The position numbers were made by a program, and so were the translations under genes. 64,000 nt of DNA, taken from an uncultured Flavobacteriales bacterium. GTDB taxonomy: Bacteria; Bacteroidota; Bacteroidia; Flavobacteriales_F; PHOS-HE28. This document shows, one piece after another, positions 18,883 to 26,228 of this stretch (within the stretch, counting starts at the first letter, position 1; every line of letters begins with the position of its first letter). The notes under the pieces are model-generated. The model searched no databases and was not told where the DNA came from. It saw only the letters and a list, made by a program, of their open reading frames with translations. The DNA lies in assembly GCA_937872175.1 (NCBI GenBank), contig CALMPI010000023.1, positions 52,809 to 116,808 of the forward strand. Direction: 5' to 3'.

Positions 18883-18974
18883 CCGTGCTGATGGAGGCGA
18901 CGAAGTATTGCTCGCTGGGTCAGCTCACCCAGGCGATGTTCGAGGTGGGGGGGCAGTACAGGAGGAATATGTAG
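18879..18974 (+). pseudogene. Displaced icmF 3' end, long copy (31 codons plus stop)
   Basis: Same 96-base length as the true end at 17953-18048. It encodes [20 protein letters not shown] then [11 protein letters not shown] and TAG, two residues different from the working protein (E to A at the junction, A to Q) with many silent changes. It is the outermost and presumably original icmF end, left behind when the 18049-18878 segment arrived. Confidence 0.88.
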
Positions 18975-19029
18975 GGCGTATCCCATTTCTGCCGCACAAG
19001 CTCACACACGGGCCGGGCCATCCGCTATA

Positions 19030-19152
19030 GCCGGCTTGTCGCAGCAAGCGGTCGTGGTGCGGCGGTGGCTTCTCCCGGGCTTGAACCGGGATGGTCGCCT
19101 CCTCGCTGCACGCGCCCGCAAGACCGCTCCGGCGCCGGGCTGCCGCTGCTTT
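19030..19152 (-). repeat. S-family intergenic repeat, copy 2 (reverse orientation)
   Basis: On the minus strand it shows the landmarks GCGGCAGCCCGGCG, GCGAGGAGGCGACC, GAAGCCACCGC and ACAAGCCGGCTATAG in the same order as the copies at 14270 and 24176, with an extra small hairpin CCCGG-TTCAAGC-CCGGG in the middle. It lies immediately downstream of the vsr gene, between it and the displaced icmF end. The rest of 18975-19155 holds nothing else recognisable. Confidence 0.65.
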
Positions 19153-19155
19153 TCC

Positions 19156-19596
19156 TTACGCGAGAGCATGCAACACCCGCCGCACCGTCGAGCCCTGTCT
19201 CGACTTCGTCAGATCATGCTCCCAGATGCGGAGCACACGCCAGCCCTTCGCACGCAGTTCACGGTTCACTTTCCGATCCCGTGCCTTGTTCGCATCCAGC
19301 TTTGTGGACCAGAACACACTGTTGCCCTTCGGTCGGGTGGCGTGCTTGGGGCAGCCGTGCCAGAAGCAGCCATCCACGAACACGGCGAGCTTCTGCTTCG
19401 GAAAGGCGAAGTCGGGACGGCCGGTGATAGGATAGTGCCTTCTCCAGCCGGTGATGCCATCTGCGCGGAACAACTTGGCAAGCGCGACTTCCGTGTCCTT
19501 GTTACCCTTGCCCCGGATGCGGGACATCACTTGCGAACGCTTCGCTTGCGTGTAGATGTCAGTTCGGATCGTTCTACTCCGGTTCTCCCTAGTCAT
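19156..19596 (-). CDS. vsr: Very short patch repair (Vsr) endonuclease
   Basis: 146 residues. Family core GRPDFAFPKQKLAVFVDGCF followed by WHGCPKH is clear: the active-site Asp in RPDF, and the zinc/His region FWHGC-x-x-H. The N-terminus RSQVMSRIRGKGNKDTE is also conserved. Vsr nicks beside T in T:G mismatches made when 5-methylcytosine deaminates, so it protects hosts that carry a C5-cytosine methyltransferase. It follows such a methyltransferase and a nuclease on the same strand, seven bases after the nuclease stop, and probably forms one transcript with them. Confidence 0.96.
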   Translation of the reverse strand: MTRENRSRTIRTDIYTQAKRSQVMSRIRGKGNKDTEVALAKLFRADGITGWRRHYPITGRPDFAFPKQKLAVFVDGCFWHGCPKHATRPKGNSVFWSTKLDANKARDRKVNRELRAKGWRVLRIWEHDLTKSRQGSTVRRVLHALA

Positions 19597-19602
19597 GGAA
19601 CT

Positions 19603-20739
19603 CTAGGAGGCCAAAACCATGTCTTCAATGTCATCCTGGAATACGTGTTTCCGATGAAAGTCTAAATAAACGCCCCTGTTCTCAGGGTAGATTCTCATTT
19701 TGTTCTTTGCGGTGGGATTGATTCCCAATCGTTCCCAAGTGTATGCGCTGAGTTGTGTGCCGCACACAAGACTGCCGTCGTCCAAGAAGGTGATATATCC
19801 CTGATCGAAGAGCCGGTCATAAGTAGGCGACAGCGCAAGACCATTGAGGTGGTCTAGTGCCTGGTCGAGTCGATTCTCCTTGATACAGACGCTGTAAGGC
19901 TTAATATGACTCGCGACAAGTAGCCGTTCGTCGCTGATTTTGGAGAAAGGACATTGAACCATATGATCAATCACAGCTCGGCGATATGCGTCCTGACCCT
20001 GCCGGTATTCTCGGGTAGCCTTTACTTCGCCTTTGGTTGCTTCAGACGCGGGAATCTCCGTCGCCTGAGGATGCACAAAGGCTCGGAACTGATAGTCGAG
20101 AAGGATGCGGAAATAGAAGAGTGGTTTGGAGTCTTTTGTTGGCCTAACAGGGAGCAACTTGAGAATGGACAGATAGCTAATCCTCGGAAGTATGAGCTTT
20201 CTCCACAATGACCATATTGCATCATCAGATCTTATATAGCCACGGTTCTGGGGCTTATCCCAATTGTCCGAGGCATCATAGATGCTGAAGAAAATGTGGT
20301 CCTGTTCCAGCGCCTTTACTAGTTCATATCGTTCAGTATAAAACTGACCAATATCCTCGTGGTACACCTGTTCCTGCTTGTAGTACTCTGCCCTGGCGTC
20401 GTCAAGGTATTTGAGGAGATTAGCCTTGCTGAAAAAGCAAGTTCCGTCCTGAACCACGGCGCCGGCTTCGCGAGCGGAGGAAATCGACTTGCGGTGTTTC
20501 GCTGAGTCAAAATGCGGTTTGCCCCACTGCGAGTACTCAAAGAATTGAGATCGACTATTGCCTATCTCGCCAGCATATGTCCCGATGTGCTTCTTCGATT
20601 CGCCACTGCCATCATACTGTGCGAGCTTGTTGGTTCTATGTATGAAACTATCTTCAGCTCTAAAGTCCTGTATGGAATCGACGATGTAGTATTCGACTCC
20701 ATTAATCCGCAGTCGCTGAACCTCTTGTCCACTAGGCAT
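19603..20739 (-). CDS. HNH-type restriction endonuclease
   Basis: 378 residues. The C-terminal third holds an HNH nuclease module: CPFSKISDERLLVASHIKPY, then LDHLNGLALSPTYDRLFDQG and YITF, matching HNH_2-type modules of restriction enzymes (H in ASHI, N in LNGL, D/H position in DRLFD). The N-terminal part (GVEYYIVDSIQDFRAEDSF and on) is probably the DNA-recognition region and matches nothing I know. It overlaps the methyltransferase by eight bases and is followed by vsr, so it should be the cutting partner of a type II system whose site is protected by C5 methylation. Composition is more AT-rich than the core genome, consistent with transfer. Confidence 0.85.
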   Translation of the reverse strand: MPSGQEVQRLRINGVEYYIVDSIQDFRAEDSFIHRTNKLAQYDGSGESKKHIGTYAGEIGNSRSQFFEYSQWGKPHFDSAKHRKSISSAREAGAVVQDGTCFFSKANLLKYLDDARAEYYKQEQVYHEDIGQFYTERYELVKALEQDHIFFSIYDASDNWDKPQNRGYIRSDDAIWSLWRKLILPRISYLSILKLLPVRPTKDSKPLFYFRILLDYQFRAFVHPQATEIPASEATKGEVKATREYRQGQDAYRRAVIDHMVQCPFSKISDERLLVASHIKPYSVCIKENRLDQALDHLNGLALSPTYDRLFDQGYITFLDDGSLVCGTQLSAYTWERLGINPTAKNKMRIYPENRGVYLDFHRKHVFQDDIEDMVLAS

Positions 20740-21970
20740 TGCCGAAGCGCGTAATGTCCATTTGTTTCAGCAGGGCAATCAACACATCAACAACGATGCT
20801 ATTCCCTGCTTGGCGATACATCTGAGTATCGCTCACTTCAATCTTGAATGTATCCCTAAACCCCATTAACCTCAGACACTCGCGCGGTGTGAGCTTGCGT
20901 ATGCGACCGTAGTTGTGAGTCACGTAATTATCAACCCCTGCACGGTGCATTTTGTGCATCGACTGGAGCAGGGGACGAGCTACAGCGAGGTCTGTTTCAG
21001 TGCTGGTCTTGAAGTTTTTAGTTCCGCCAGCAAGGACGTACTTGCTCACCTTGGGCGACAGGTAGTACTTCTCTTCAACCTTGCTGACGTCAAAGACGAA
21101 CTCATCAAAGTCAGTCTTGAGTTTGCGGTTATCGAACACGAAGTCGCCATGCCAATTGAACTGCTGGTTGGCCTTTTGGCACAACGCCACTGCACCATTA
21201 ATTTGGGTGTAGCGCTTCATCCGATTCTTTGTACTGGTCACGAACTTGATTCCCTTCTCGCGTAGGTAATACTTGGATTCCGTGTAATCCTCCAGGAAAT
21301 CCTGCATGGTTCTGTCCAAATCCACCGGTTGCGGGAAACTGAAGTCCACATCATGGTTAAGGAAGCCGACAACGAAAATTCGCTCACGATGCTGAGGAAT
21401 GCCGTAGTCCTTGCTATTGAGCAAGTCGAAGTGAATCTTGTAGCCAAGATCATGAAAGACGTCCTTCACGACCTTCCATGTCCTTCCACCATCATGATTG
21501 GTAAGGCCTCGAACGTTCTCATAGATGAAAACCTTGGGCTTTGCTTCCTGAACGATTCGTGCAAACTCATAAAACAGCGTTCCACGAGTGTCCTCGAGCC
21601 CAAGTCGCTTCCCGACCATTGAGAACGCCTGACAAGGGCTGCCCCCAACGAGCAGATCGATTTTCTTCTTGTACTTCTTCGCGCTGAAGTCATGAATATC
21701 CGAGTGCCAATGCTTGTGACCTATCTCGTAGTTGGCGAAATAGCTCCGCTTGACGTGCTCATCTATATCCCCGGCAAAGAGGATGTCATGCTTCAACTCC
21801 AACCGTTGAAAGGCGTGCTCGATAGCTCCGATGCCGCTGAAGGTCGTGCCGATATTGATCGTCGCCTTGGGATTTTCGAACTTGCTCTTCCTCCAGTCTT
21901 TTGTGCCGTGGAACAGTTTTCCGCCCTCTTGGACAGTCGAAGTAGGTATTGATGACTCGCGGTAAGTCAT
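20732..21970 (-). CDS. C5-cytosine DNA methyltransferase (type II restriction-modification)
   Basis: 412 residues with all hallmark motifs: I FSGIGAIEHAF (44-54), IV GGSPCQAFS with catalytic Cys113, VI ENVRGL (151-156), VIII QHRERIFVVG, then a variable target-recognition region (~220-340), IX RKLTPRECLRLMGF and X QAGNSIVVDVLIALL. It transfers a methyl group from SAM to C5 of cytosine. The start at 21970 forms an ATGA overlap with the upstream reading frame. Order methyltransferase, nuclease, vsr on one strand with overlaps or short gaps marks a compact restriction-modification operon. Recognition sequence cannot be read from the protein. Confidence 0.96.
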   Translation of the reverse strand: MTYRESSIPTSTVQEGGKLFHGTKDWRKSKFENPKATINIGTTFSGIGAIEHAFQRLELKHDILFAGDIDEHVKRSYFANYEIGHKHWHSDIHDFSAKKYKKKIDLLVGGSPCQAFSMVGKRLGLEDTRGTLFYEFARIVQEAKPKVFIYENVRGLTNHDGGRTWKVVKDVFHDLGYKIHFDLLNSKDYGIPQHRERIFVVGFLNHDVDFSFPQPVDLDRTMQDFLEDYTESKYYLREKGIKFVTSTKNRMKRYTQINGAVALCQKANQQFNWHGDFVFDNRKLKTDFDEFVFDVSKVEEKYYLSPKVSKYVLAGGTKNFKTSTETDLAVARPLLQSMHKMHRAGVDNYVTHNYGRIRKLTPRECLRLMGFRDTFKIEVSDTQMYRQAGNSIVVDVLIALLKQMDITRFGNA

Positions 21971-22535
21971 GGTGTCGTTAGTGCTACGGCTTGAGGTGAC
22001 TGTAGGAATGGTACGAACCTAGTAAGGGGAGTCTGTTCGAGCTTGAGAGGATCAGGAGCATTTGTTAACAGACTGCCAGTTCGAAGAGCCTCGACCTTGC
22101 GATGCTTTGGGCCATTCAAGAACTGGCGCAAGACACCCGTTCCTTCAACCCGACATGCTGCGCTTCGGAGCAGTACAGCTCGTCGTCGGTGAGCTGTGCT
22201 AGTTGGTGACGATGCCATGCCTCCTCGGCAAGTGGGGCAAGCGCGACCGGCCAGCCACTTTGCACGTAGCGCGGCACCACCAATCGCTGGTCCAGAGCCC
22301 GGTACACTGCCGGTCCATCATAGGCCGTGATCAACTGGTCGCCGTGGTTCGTTGCGTCATCGGGATGCAGACCTCCATACAGGAAGAACACGGCCGCCCA
22401 AGCCTGCTTTAACGCTTCTGCCGGAAGCTGCTGCACGGGCTGGTCCAACGTCGGGAGCAGCCACTGAAGCGCTTGCTGTTCGTTGCTCGGAATGAAGTTG
22501 GAAGAGGTGCTCATTGCTGATGGATATTTTGACAT
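21967..22535 (-). pseudogene. Hypothetical gene upstream of the methyltransferase, possibly frameshifted
   Basis: A reading frame from ATG 22535 (or 22514, MSTSSNFIPSNEQQALQWLL) runs to a stop at 22116 and looks coding (LPAEALKQAWAAVFFLYGGL, VVPRYVQSGWPVALAPLAEE). Around 22130-22150 the coding look passes to another minus frame (TGVLRQFLNGPKHRKVEALR, PDPLKLEQTPLTRFVPFLQS), which ends at 21967 with its TGA overlapping the methyltransferase ATG as ATGA. The simplest reading is one gene broken by a frameshift near 22140, or a sequencing error. If whole, the protein would be about 185 residues and the first gene of the operon. No family recognised. Confidence 0.5.
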
Positions 22536-22607
22536 CAACCGGACGGCATTATAAGCACCAGCCTCAACGGGTCCAAGCCTTGTTGAAAACTTGAATCGGC
22601 ATCGTCA

Positions 22608-23396
22608 ATCACCACCCGCAAACCATGGTCGCGCGAGGAGCTGCTGATCCTCCTCAACCTGTATGAGAAGATCCCCTTCGGCAAGTTCGATCAAGGCAAC
22701 CCCGTGCTGATCGATGTGGCCCAGCGGATGGAGCGCACGCCGGGCAGTGTGGCCATGAAGCTGAGCAACCTGGCCTCCTTGGATGAGCGGTTGGCCGCAC
22801 GCGGCATCAAGGGCTTATCCGGCGCGAGCACGCTAGACCGGCAGGTGTGGGCGGAGTTCCATGCCCAGCACGAAGCCTTGGCTCCCGAAAGCGAGGCGCT
22901 GCTGGCCAAGCTCCTCACCGGCGATGCGGACAGTGCGATCGAAGTGCAGCCCGAGGCCATCACCGTGCTGCGCGCACCCGAAGGCCCCACCGAAAGCACC
23001 GCCTCCGTTAAGGTGCGCCGCGGTCAGCGCTACTTCCGGCAGGCCGTGCTCAACGCCTACAACGGTCGGTGCGCGGTCACGGGTTTGGGCATCCGCGATC
23101 TGCTGGTGGCTTCGCACATCGTGCCGTGGAACGTGGCCGAGCAGCACCGCCTGGACCCGCAGAACGGCATCGCCCTGAACGCGTTGCACGACAAGGCCTT
23201 CGACCGCGGGCTGATCACCTTCGATACCCAGCTACGGCTGGTGTGCTCCAAAGCACTCAAGGACCATTTCGCTGACGCGACCGTGGCCCAGAGCTTCCAG
23301 GCCTTAGAAGGCAAGCCGCTAACCGTTCCGGCGGAGGCCGCCGGCCCGAAGGCCGAGTACCTCGAGTGGCACCGGCGGGAGGTGTTCGGGCGATAA
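22608..23396 (+). CDS. HNH endonuclease-domain protein, start codon unclear
   Basis: Up to 262 residues. The N-terminal conserved region (TTRKPWSREELLILLNLYEK, IPFGKFDQGNPV, ERTPGSVAMKLSNLASLD, RGIKGLSGAST) is in frame from about 22608, but no ATG, GTG or TTG exists there; the frame is closed at 22584 and the first usable start is the GTG at 22704, which would remove the conserved start. ATC at 22608 sits where homologues begin, so the start may have been lost (ATG to ATC) or a rare start is used. The C-terminus has an HNH nuclease: CAVTGLGIRDLLVASHIVPW and NGIALNALHDKAFDRGLITF. Probably a restriction-type or DNA-processing nuclease of the defence island. Confidence 0.78.
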   Translation: MTTRKPWSREELLILLNLYEKIPFGKFDQGNPVLIDVAQRMERTPGSVAMKLSNLASLDERLAARGIKGLSGASTLDRQVWAEFHAQHEALAPESEALLAKLLTGDADSAIEVQPEAITVLRAPEGPTESTASVKVRRGQRYFRQAVLNAYNGRCAVTGLGIRDLLVASHIVPWNVAEQHRLDPQNGIALNALHDKAFDRGLITFDTQLRLVCSKALKDHFADATVAQSFQALEGKPLTVPAEAAGPKAEYLEWHRREVFGR

Positions 23397-23405
23397 CTGT
23401 CCGGG

Positions 23406-23783
23406 TCAGGCCACCTTCACGGTGTATTCCCGGATCAGCGTTTCCGCGGGGATGCGCAGGTGCTTGTGCAGGGTGCGGATCATGCTGAGGCTGAGCTTGC
23501 GTTTACCGCTGAGGATCTCGCTGCGCCGCTGCCGTGAACCGAGCCACTTATCGAGGTCCTTTTCACTCAGCCCCAGCTGGTCCAACCGGAACTTGATGGC
23601 CTCGATGGGGTCGGGCGGGGGCACAGGGTAATGGATGTCCTCGTACTCCTCCACCACCATGGTGAGCAGCTCCAGTTCATCGAACGCGGCGCTTCCCTCT
23701 TTGGGGTCAAGGTCAAAGAGCTCCTGGATGCGCAGCAGTGCCGCCTTATGCTCCTTTCTGGTTCGAATGGGCTTAACCTTCAT
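23406..23783 (-). CDS. higA: HigA antitoxin (XRE-type helix-turn-helix)
   Basis: 125 residues. KPIRTRKEHKAALLRIQELF and the C-terminal helix-turn-helix (LGLSEKDLDKWLGSRQRRSEILSG, LSLSMIRTLHKHLRIPAETL) are typical of HigA antitoxins. The gene follows its toxin, overlapping it by 11 bases; the toxin-first order is the usual higBA order. Expected to bind HigB and, through the HTH, the palindrome at 24110-24128 to repress the operon. No sign of damage. Confidence 0.9.
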   Translation of the reverse strand: MKVKPIRTRKEHKAALLRIQELFDLDPKEGSAAFDELELLTMVVEEYEDIHYPVPPPDPIEAIKFRLDQLGLSEKDLDKWLGSRQRRSEILSGKRKLSLSMIRTLHKHLRIPAETLIREYTVKVA

Positions 23784-24093
23784 AGCGCAACGTCGTTACG
23801 TCCACCTTGTCGTACTCGGCATGGGTCATGACCCGGATGATGTGGACGATGCCGTTCCGGGTGGAGGGCTTCTTGTACCGCACACGGGCCACCAGGCGGA
23901 AGGCATTGCCCTTGATGTGGAAGACCAGCCGGTCCCCACCCACGAACGACACGGACGGGAAGCTGCGCTTGATGTCCTCCGGTGTAGCCCATGTTTCCTT
24001 TTTCACCAGCTCGTACCAGGCCCGCAGCGGTTGCAAGGCTTGGACATGCCGCTTGCCATACTGTTCGAGGGTCTCCTTGGCGATGATCCGCAT
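23773..24093 (-). CDS. higB: HigB-type toxin (RelE superfamily)
   Basis: 106 residues. MRIIAKETLEQYGKRH, RAWYELVKKETWATPEDIK, FVGGDRLVFHIKGNAFRLVA and RVMTHAEYDKVDV are diagnostic of the HigB family of ribosome-dependent mRNA nucleases; the conserved basic and His/Tyr residues (FNI/FHIKGN, THAEYDK) are present. First gene of the pair. A -7 box TACCTTCG ends one base before the ATG, so the mRNA would be essentially leaderless. Confidence 0.93.
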   Translation of the reverse strand: MRIIAKETLEQYGKRHVQALQPLRAWYELVKKETWATPEDIKRSFPSVSFVGGDRLVFHIKGNAFRLVARVRYKKPSTRNGIVHIIRVMTHAEYDKVDVTTLRYEG

Positions 24094-24094
24094 G

Positions 24095-24102
24095 CGAAGG
24101 TA
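24095..24102 (-). promoter_or_regulatory. higBA -7 box
   Basis: TACCTTCG on the minus strand, one base upstream of the higB ATG and eight bases from the operator palindrome. Same motif as in the 9421-9434 divergent promoter. Confidence 0.6.
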
Positions 24103-24109
24103 CGGCCAA

Positions 24110-24128
24110 TGTAACCAAAATGGTTACA
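24110..24128. promoter_or_regulatory. Operator palindrome upstream of higBA
   Basis: TGTAACCAAAATGGTTACA: perfect 7-bp arms TGTAACC/GGTTACA around AAAAT. It lies between the expected -33 and -7 regions of the higB promoter, the usual place for HigA autorepression. Binding is inferred. Confidence 0.75.
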
Positions 24129-24175
24129 ATGCTCCTTTGGCGGTACGAGCGCGTCCGCTACCGCACTGGACATGC

Positions 24176-24305
24176 GTGAGCGGGCGCAGCGGCAGCCCGG
24201 CGCAGGCGGGGCCTTGCGGATGCGGGCAACGAGGAGGCGACCGCAGGAAGCCCCCGCAGTGCCGCAGCCGCTGGACCTGACAAGTCCGGCTACAGTCCCG
24301 GCACT
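24176..24305 (+). repeat. S-family intergenic repeat, copy 3
   Basis: Contains GCGGCAGCCCGGCGC, CGAGGAGGCGACC, GGAAGCCCCCGCAG and AAGTCCGGCTACAG in the same order as copies at 14270 and 19030. It closes the defence island on its right side. The following ~80 bases to the AraC-type gene hold no feature I can name. Confidence 0.7.
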
Positions 24306-24385
24306 AGGCCGGGATGAACTCCGCACGCGACCTCGGCCGCATTTGGGCCGGGGGCCTGCCCGAACGATCACGGTTCAGCTTCCCC

Positions 24386-25207
24386 TCACGCCACCGGCCG
24401 CTGGAAGCGCGGCAAAGGCTGCTGCAGGAAGGCTTGCGGCGTTGCGCCGGCGTAGTGCTTGAAGTCGCGGATGAGGTGCGCCTGATCGCTGTAGCCGAGC
24501 AGGGTGGCCAGGCCGATCCAGTCCACCGTGCGGGCGGCGCGCGACCGGTCGTAGGCCTCGCGGAAGCGCATGAGCTTGAAGTAGGCCTTGGGGGTGAGCC
24601 CCAGCCGCGCCTTGAAGAGGCGCTGCATCTGGCGGTCGCCCACGAAGAGCACATCGTTCACAGCGGCCTTGTCCCACGTGTGCCCCTGGGCACGCATGCG
24701 CAGCAGGGCCTGCACGAAGCGGTCCTCCACGGCGGGCAGGTGCTCCAGCTGTGCGCTGAGCAGGAGCTCGAAGCGCTGCACGGCATCCTGCGGGCCGCGG
24801 GCGGTGAGGATGTGCTCCACGGCGCGGCGCTCGCGCGCATCGAGCAGGGGCCAGGCATCGGCGTAGGAATCGCAGATGCCATCGAGCGGCAGGCGGAAGA
24901 GGCGCAGCATGCCCTCGGGCTTGAGGCGTGCGCCGAGCATGGAGCTGGCGCCGTTCATGGTCCACACCAGGGGCTGCAGGGCGATGCCGGTGAAGTAGAC
25001 GCGCGGAAAGGTGGTCCAGCGGCCGTGGAGCAGCCCGGTGCTGTAGGGGCCGCGGAGGTGCATCATGAGCTCGCACATGCCGAGCGGGATGCAGCACTGC
25101 TCGGGCGTGATATCGCGCTCGGTGCCTCCGGTGGTGAAGGTCCAGTAGCGGTCCACGAAGGGGGCGAGGGCCGGCGCGGGCGCGTGCTCCTGGTAGGCGA
25201 TCTCCAT
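24386..25207 (-). CDS. AraC-family transcriptional regulator
   Basis: 273 residues from ATG 25207 (a TTG two codons earlier is less likely). The N-terminal half resembles a DUF6597-type sensory domain (APFVDRYWTFTTGG, CELMMHLRGPYS, VYFTGIALQPLVW). The C-terminal ~100 residues contain the AraC double helix-turn-helix, best seen in RQMQRLFKARLGLTPKAYFK and IGLATLLGYSDQAHLIRDFK, ending GATPQAFL. It precedes cytochrome c and DUF1330 genes on the same strand but is transcribed after them; it may regulate this cluster. Ligand unknown. Confidence 0.9.
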   Translation of the reverse strand: MEIAYQEHAPAPALAPFVDRYWTFTTGGTERDITPEQCCIPLGMCELMMHLRGPYSTGLLHGRWTTFPRVYFTGIALQPLVWTMNGASSMLGARLKPEGMLRLFRLPLDGICDSYADAWPLLDARERRAVEHILTARGPQDAVQRFELLLSAQLEHLPAVEDRFVQALLRMRAQGHTWDKAAVNDVLFVGDRQMQRLFKARLGLTPKAYFKLMRFREAYDRSRAARTVDWIGLATLLGYSDQAHLIRDFKHYAGATPQAFLQQPLPRFQRPVA

Positions 25208-25227
25208 GGCCAAGGCAAGTTAGGTGC

Positions 25228-25824
25228 TCACAGCTGGTCGGGCGGCACGGGTGCGGGCACCACGTTCTCCACGGGCTTGGTGCTCATGAGGTAGGCGTAG
25301 ATGGCGCTGATGTCCGCATCGGGCATGCGGGCGAAGTTGGGCCAGGGCATGGGCGGCAGCAGCGGGCGCGAGCCTTCGAGTCCCTTCCACCAGCCCTTGC
25401 GCATGGCGTTGGCGAACTGCTCCTCGCTCCAGCTGCCGATGCCGGTGGCATCGCTGCTGATGTTGCCGGCGTAGCTGATGCCCCAGGGCCCCACGGCGGC
25501 GGTGTTGCCCATGGCGAAGAGCGCCCAATCGGTGAGCGCCGCCTTGGGCACGGCGGGCAGGGCCTGCGCGGCGGGGTGGCCGCTGAGCAGCCGCTCGGGA
25601 TCGGGATAGGGTCCATTGGGCCCCATGAGCTTGGGCGAATGGCAGTCGTTGCAGCCCATGATCTCCACGAGGTAGCGGCCGCGTTCCTGGCGGGCCTCCA
25701 GGGTCTCCTCCTGCACCATGGGGATGGTGGAGGGCGGCGCGGGCGGCGGTTCAGGCGTATTGCAGGCGGCGAGCACGCCGATGACGGCGGGGATGAGGAA
25801 GGTGCGCATGGTGTGGTGGTTCAT
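25228..25824 (-). CDS. Membrane-anchored c-type cytochrome
   Basis: 198 residues. The start at 25824 overlaps the preceding DUF1330 stop as ATGA; an ATG five codons later would give the same protein (MRTFLIPAVIGVLAAC, lipobox LAAC). A single haem-attachment motif C58-N-D-C61-H62 lies in GCNDCHSPKLMGP. The distal methionine ligand is probably in PMPWPNFARMPDADISAIYA, a typical class I cytochrome c tail. Likely a periplasmic or outer-face electron carrier. The order DUF1330, cytochrome, AraC regulator suggests a small redox operon. Confidence 0.88.
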   Translation of the reverse strand: MNHHTMRTFLIPAVIGVLAACNTPEPPPAPPSTIPMVQEETLEARQERGRYLVEIMGCNDCHSPKLMGPNGPYPDPERLLSGHPAAQALPAVPKAALTDWALFAMGNTAAVGPWGISYAGNISSDATGIGSWSEEQFANAMRKGWWKGLEGSRPLLPPMPWPNFARMPDADISAIYAYLMSTKPVENVVPAPVPPDQL

Positions 25825-26114
25825 TGGATGCCCTGGAGGAAGAAGGCGTTGGCGGTGGCGCTGCGGTGGCGGAGGGCCTTGAGGTCGGCGTACTCGGGCG
25901 AGCCGTACCACCGCTGGGCCTGCTCCATGCTGGGGAACTCGATCATCACCGGGAAGGTGGGCCGCTGCTCGCCCTCGATCACCTCGAGCGGTCCGCCGAT
26001 GGCCACGTAGCGGCCGCCGTATTGGTCCACGGTGGCCATCACGCGTTCGCGGTACTGTTGCATGCCCTGCTCATCGGTGATGGACAGGACGTCGAAAAAA
26101 CCGTAGGTCTTCAT
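25821..26114 (-). CDS. DUF1330 protein
   Basis: 97 residues with the DUF1330 signature: YRERVMATVDQYGGRYVAIG, GPLEVIEGEQRPTFPVMIEF, SMEQAQRWYGSPEYADLKAL and RHRSATANAFFLQGI. This is a ferredoxin-like dimeric alpha/beta barrel family with no settled biochemical role. Its stop overlaps the start of the cytochrome gene by four bases. Complete length for the family. Confidence 0.92.
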   Translation of the reverse strand: MKTYGFFDVLSITDEQGMQQYRERVMATVDQYGGRYVAIGGPLEVIEGEQRPTFPVMIEFPSMEQAQRWYGSPEYADLKALRHRSATANAFFLQGIQ

Positions 26115-26228
26115 GGGTGGTGTGGTTCAATGGCGCAAAACTGCCGGGTGCAGGGGGCGCCGGCATTGAAGGAATGCGACATGTTGAGATGATCGGACCG
26201 CTTCGCAGGCTGCGTGCCTCCTGGTCGA

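Noticed and set aside
19074..19090. tRNA T-arm-like hairpin CCCGG-GCTTGAA-CCGGG (T-loop on the minus strand)
   Set aside because: No matching acceptor, anticodon or D arm at the proper distances; it lies inside an S-family repeat and is absent from the other copies.
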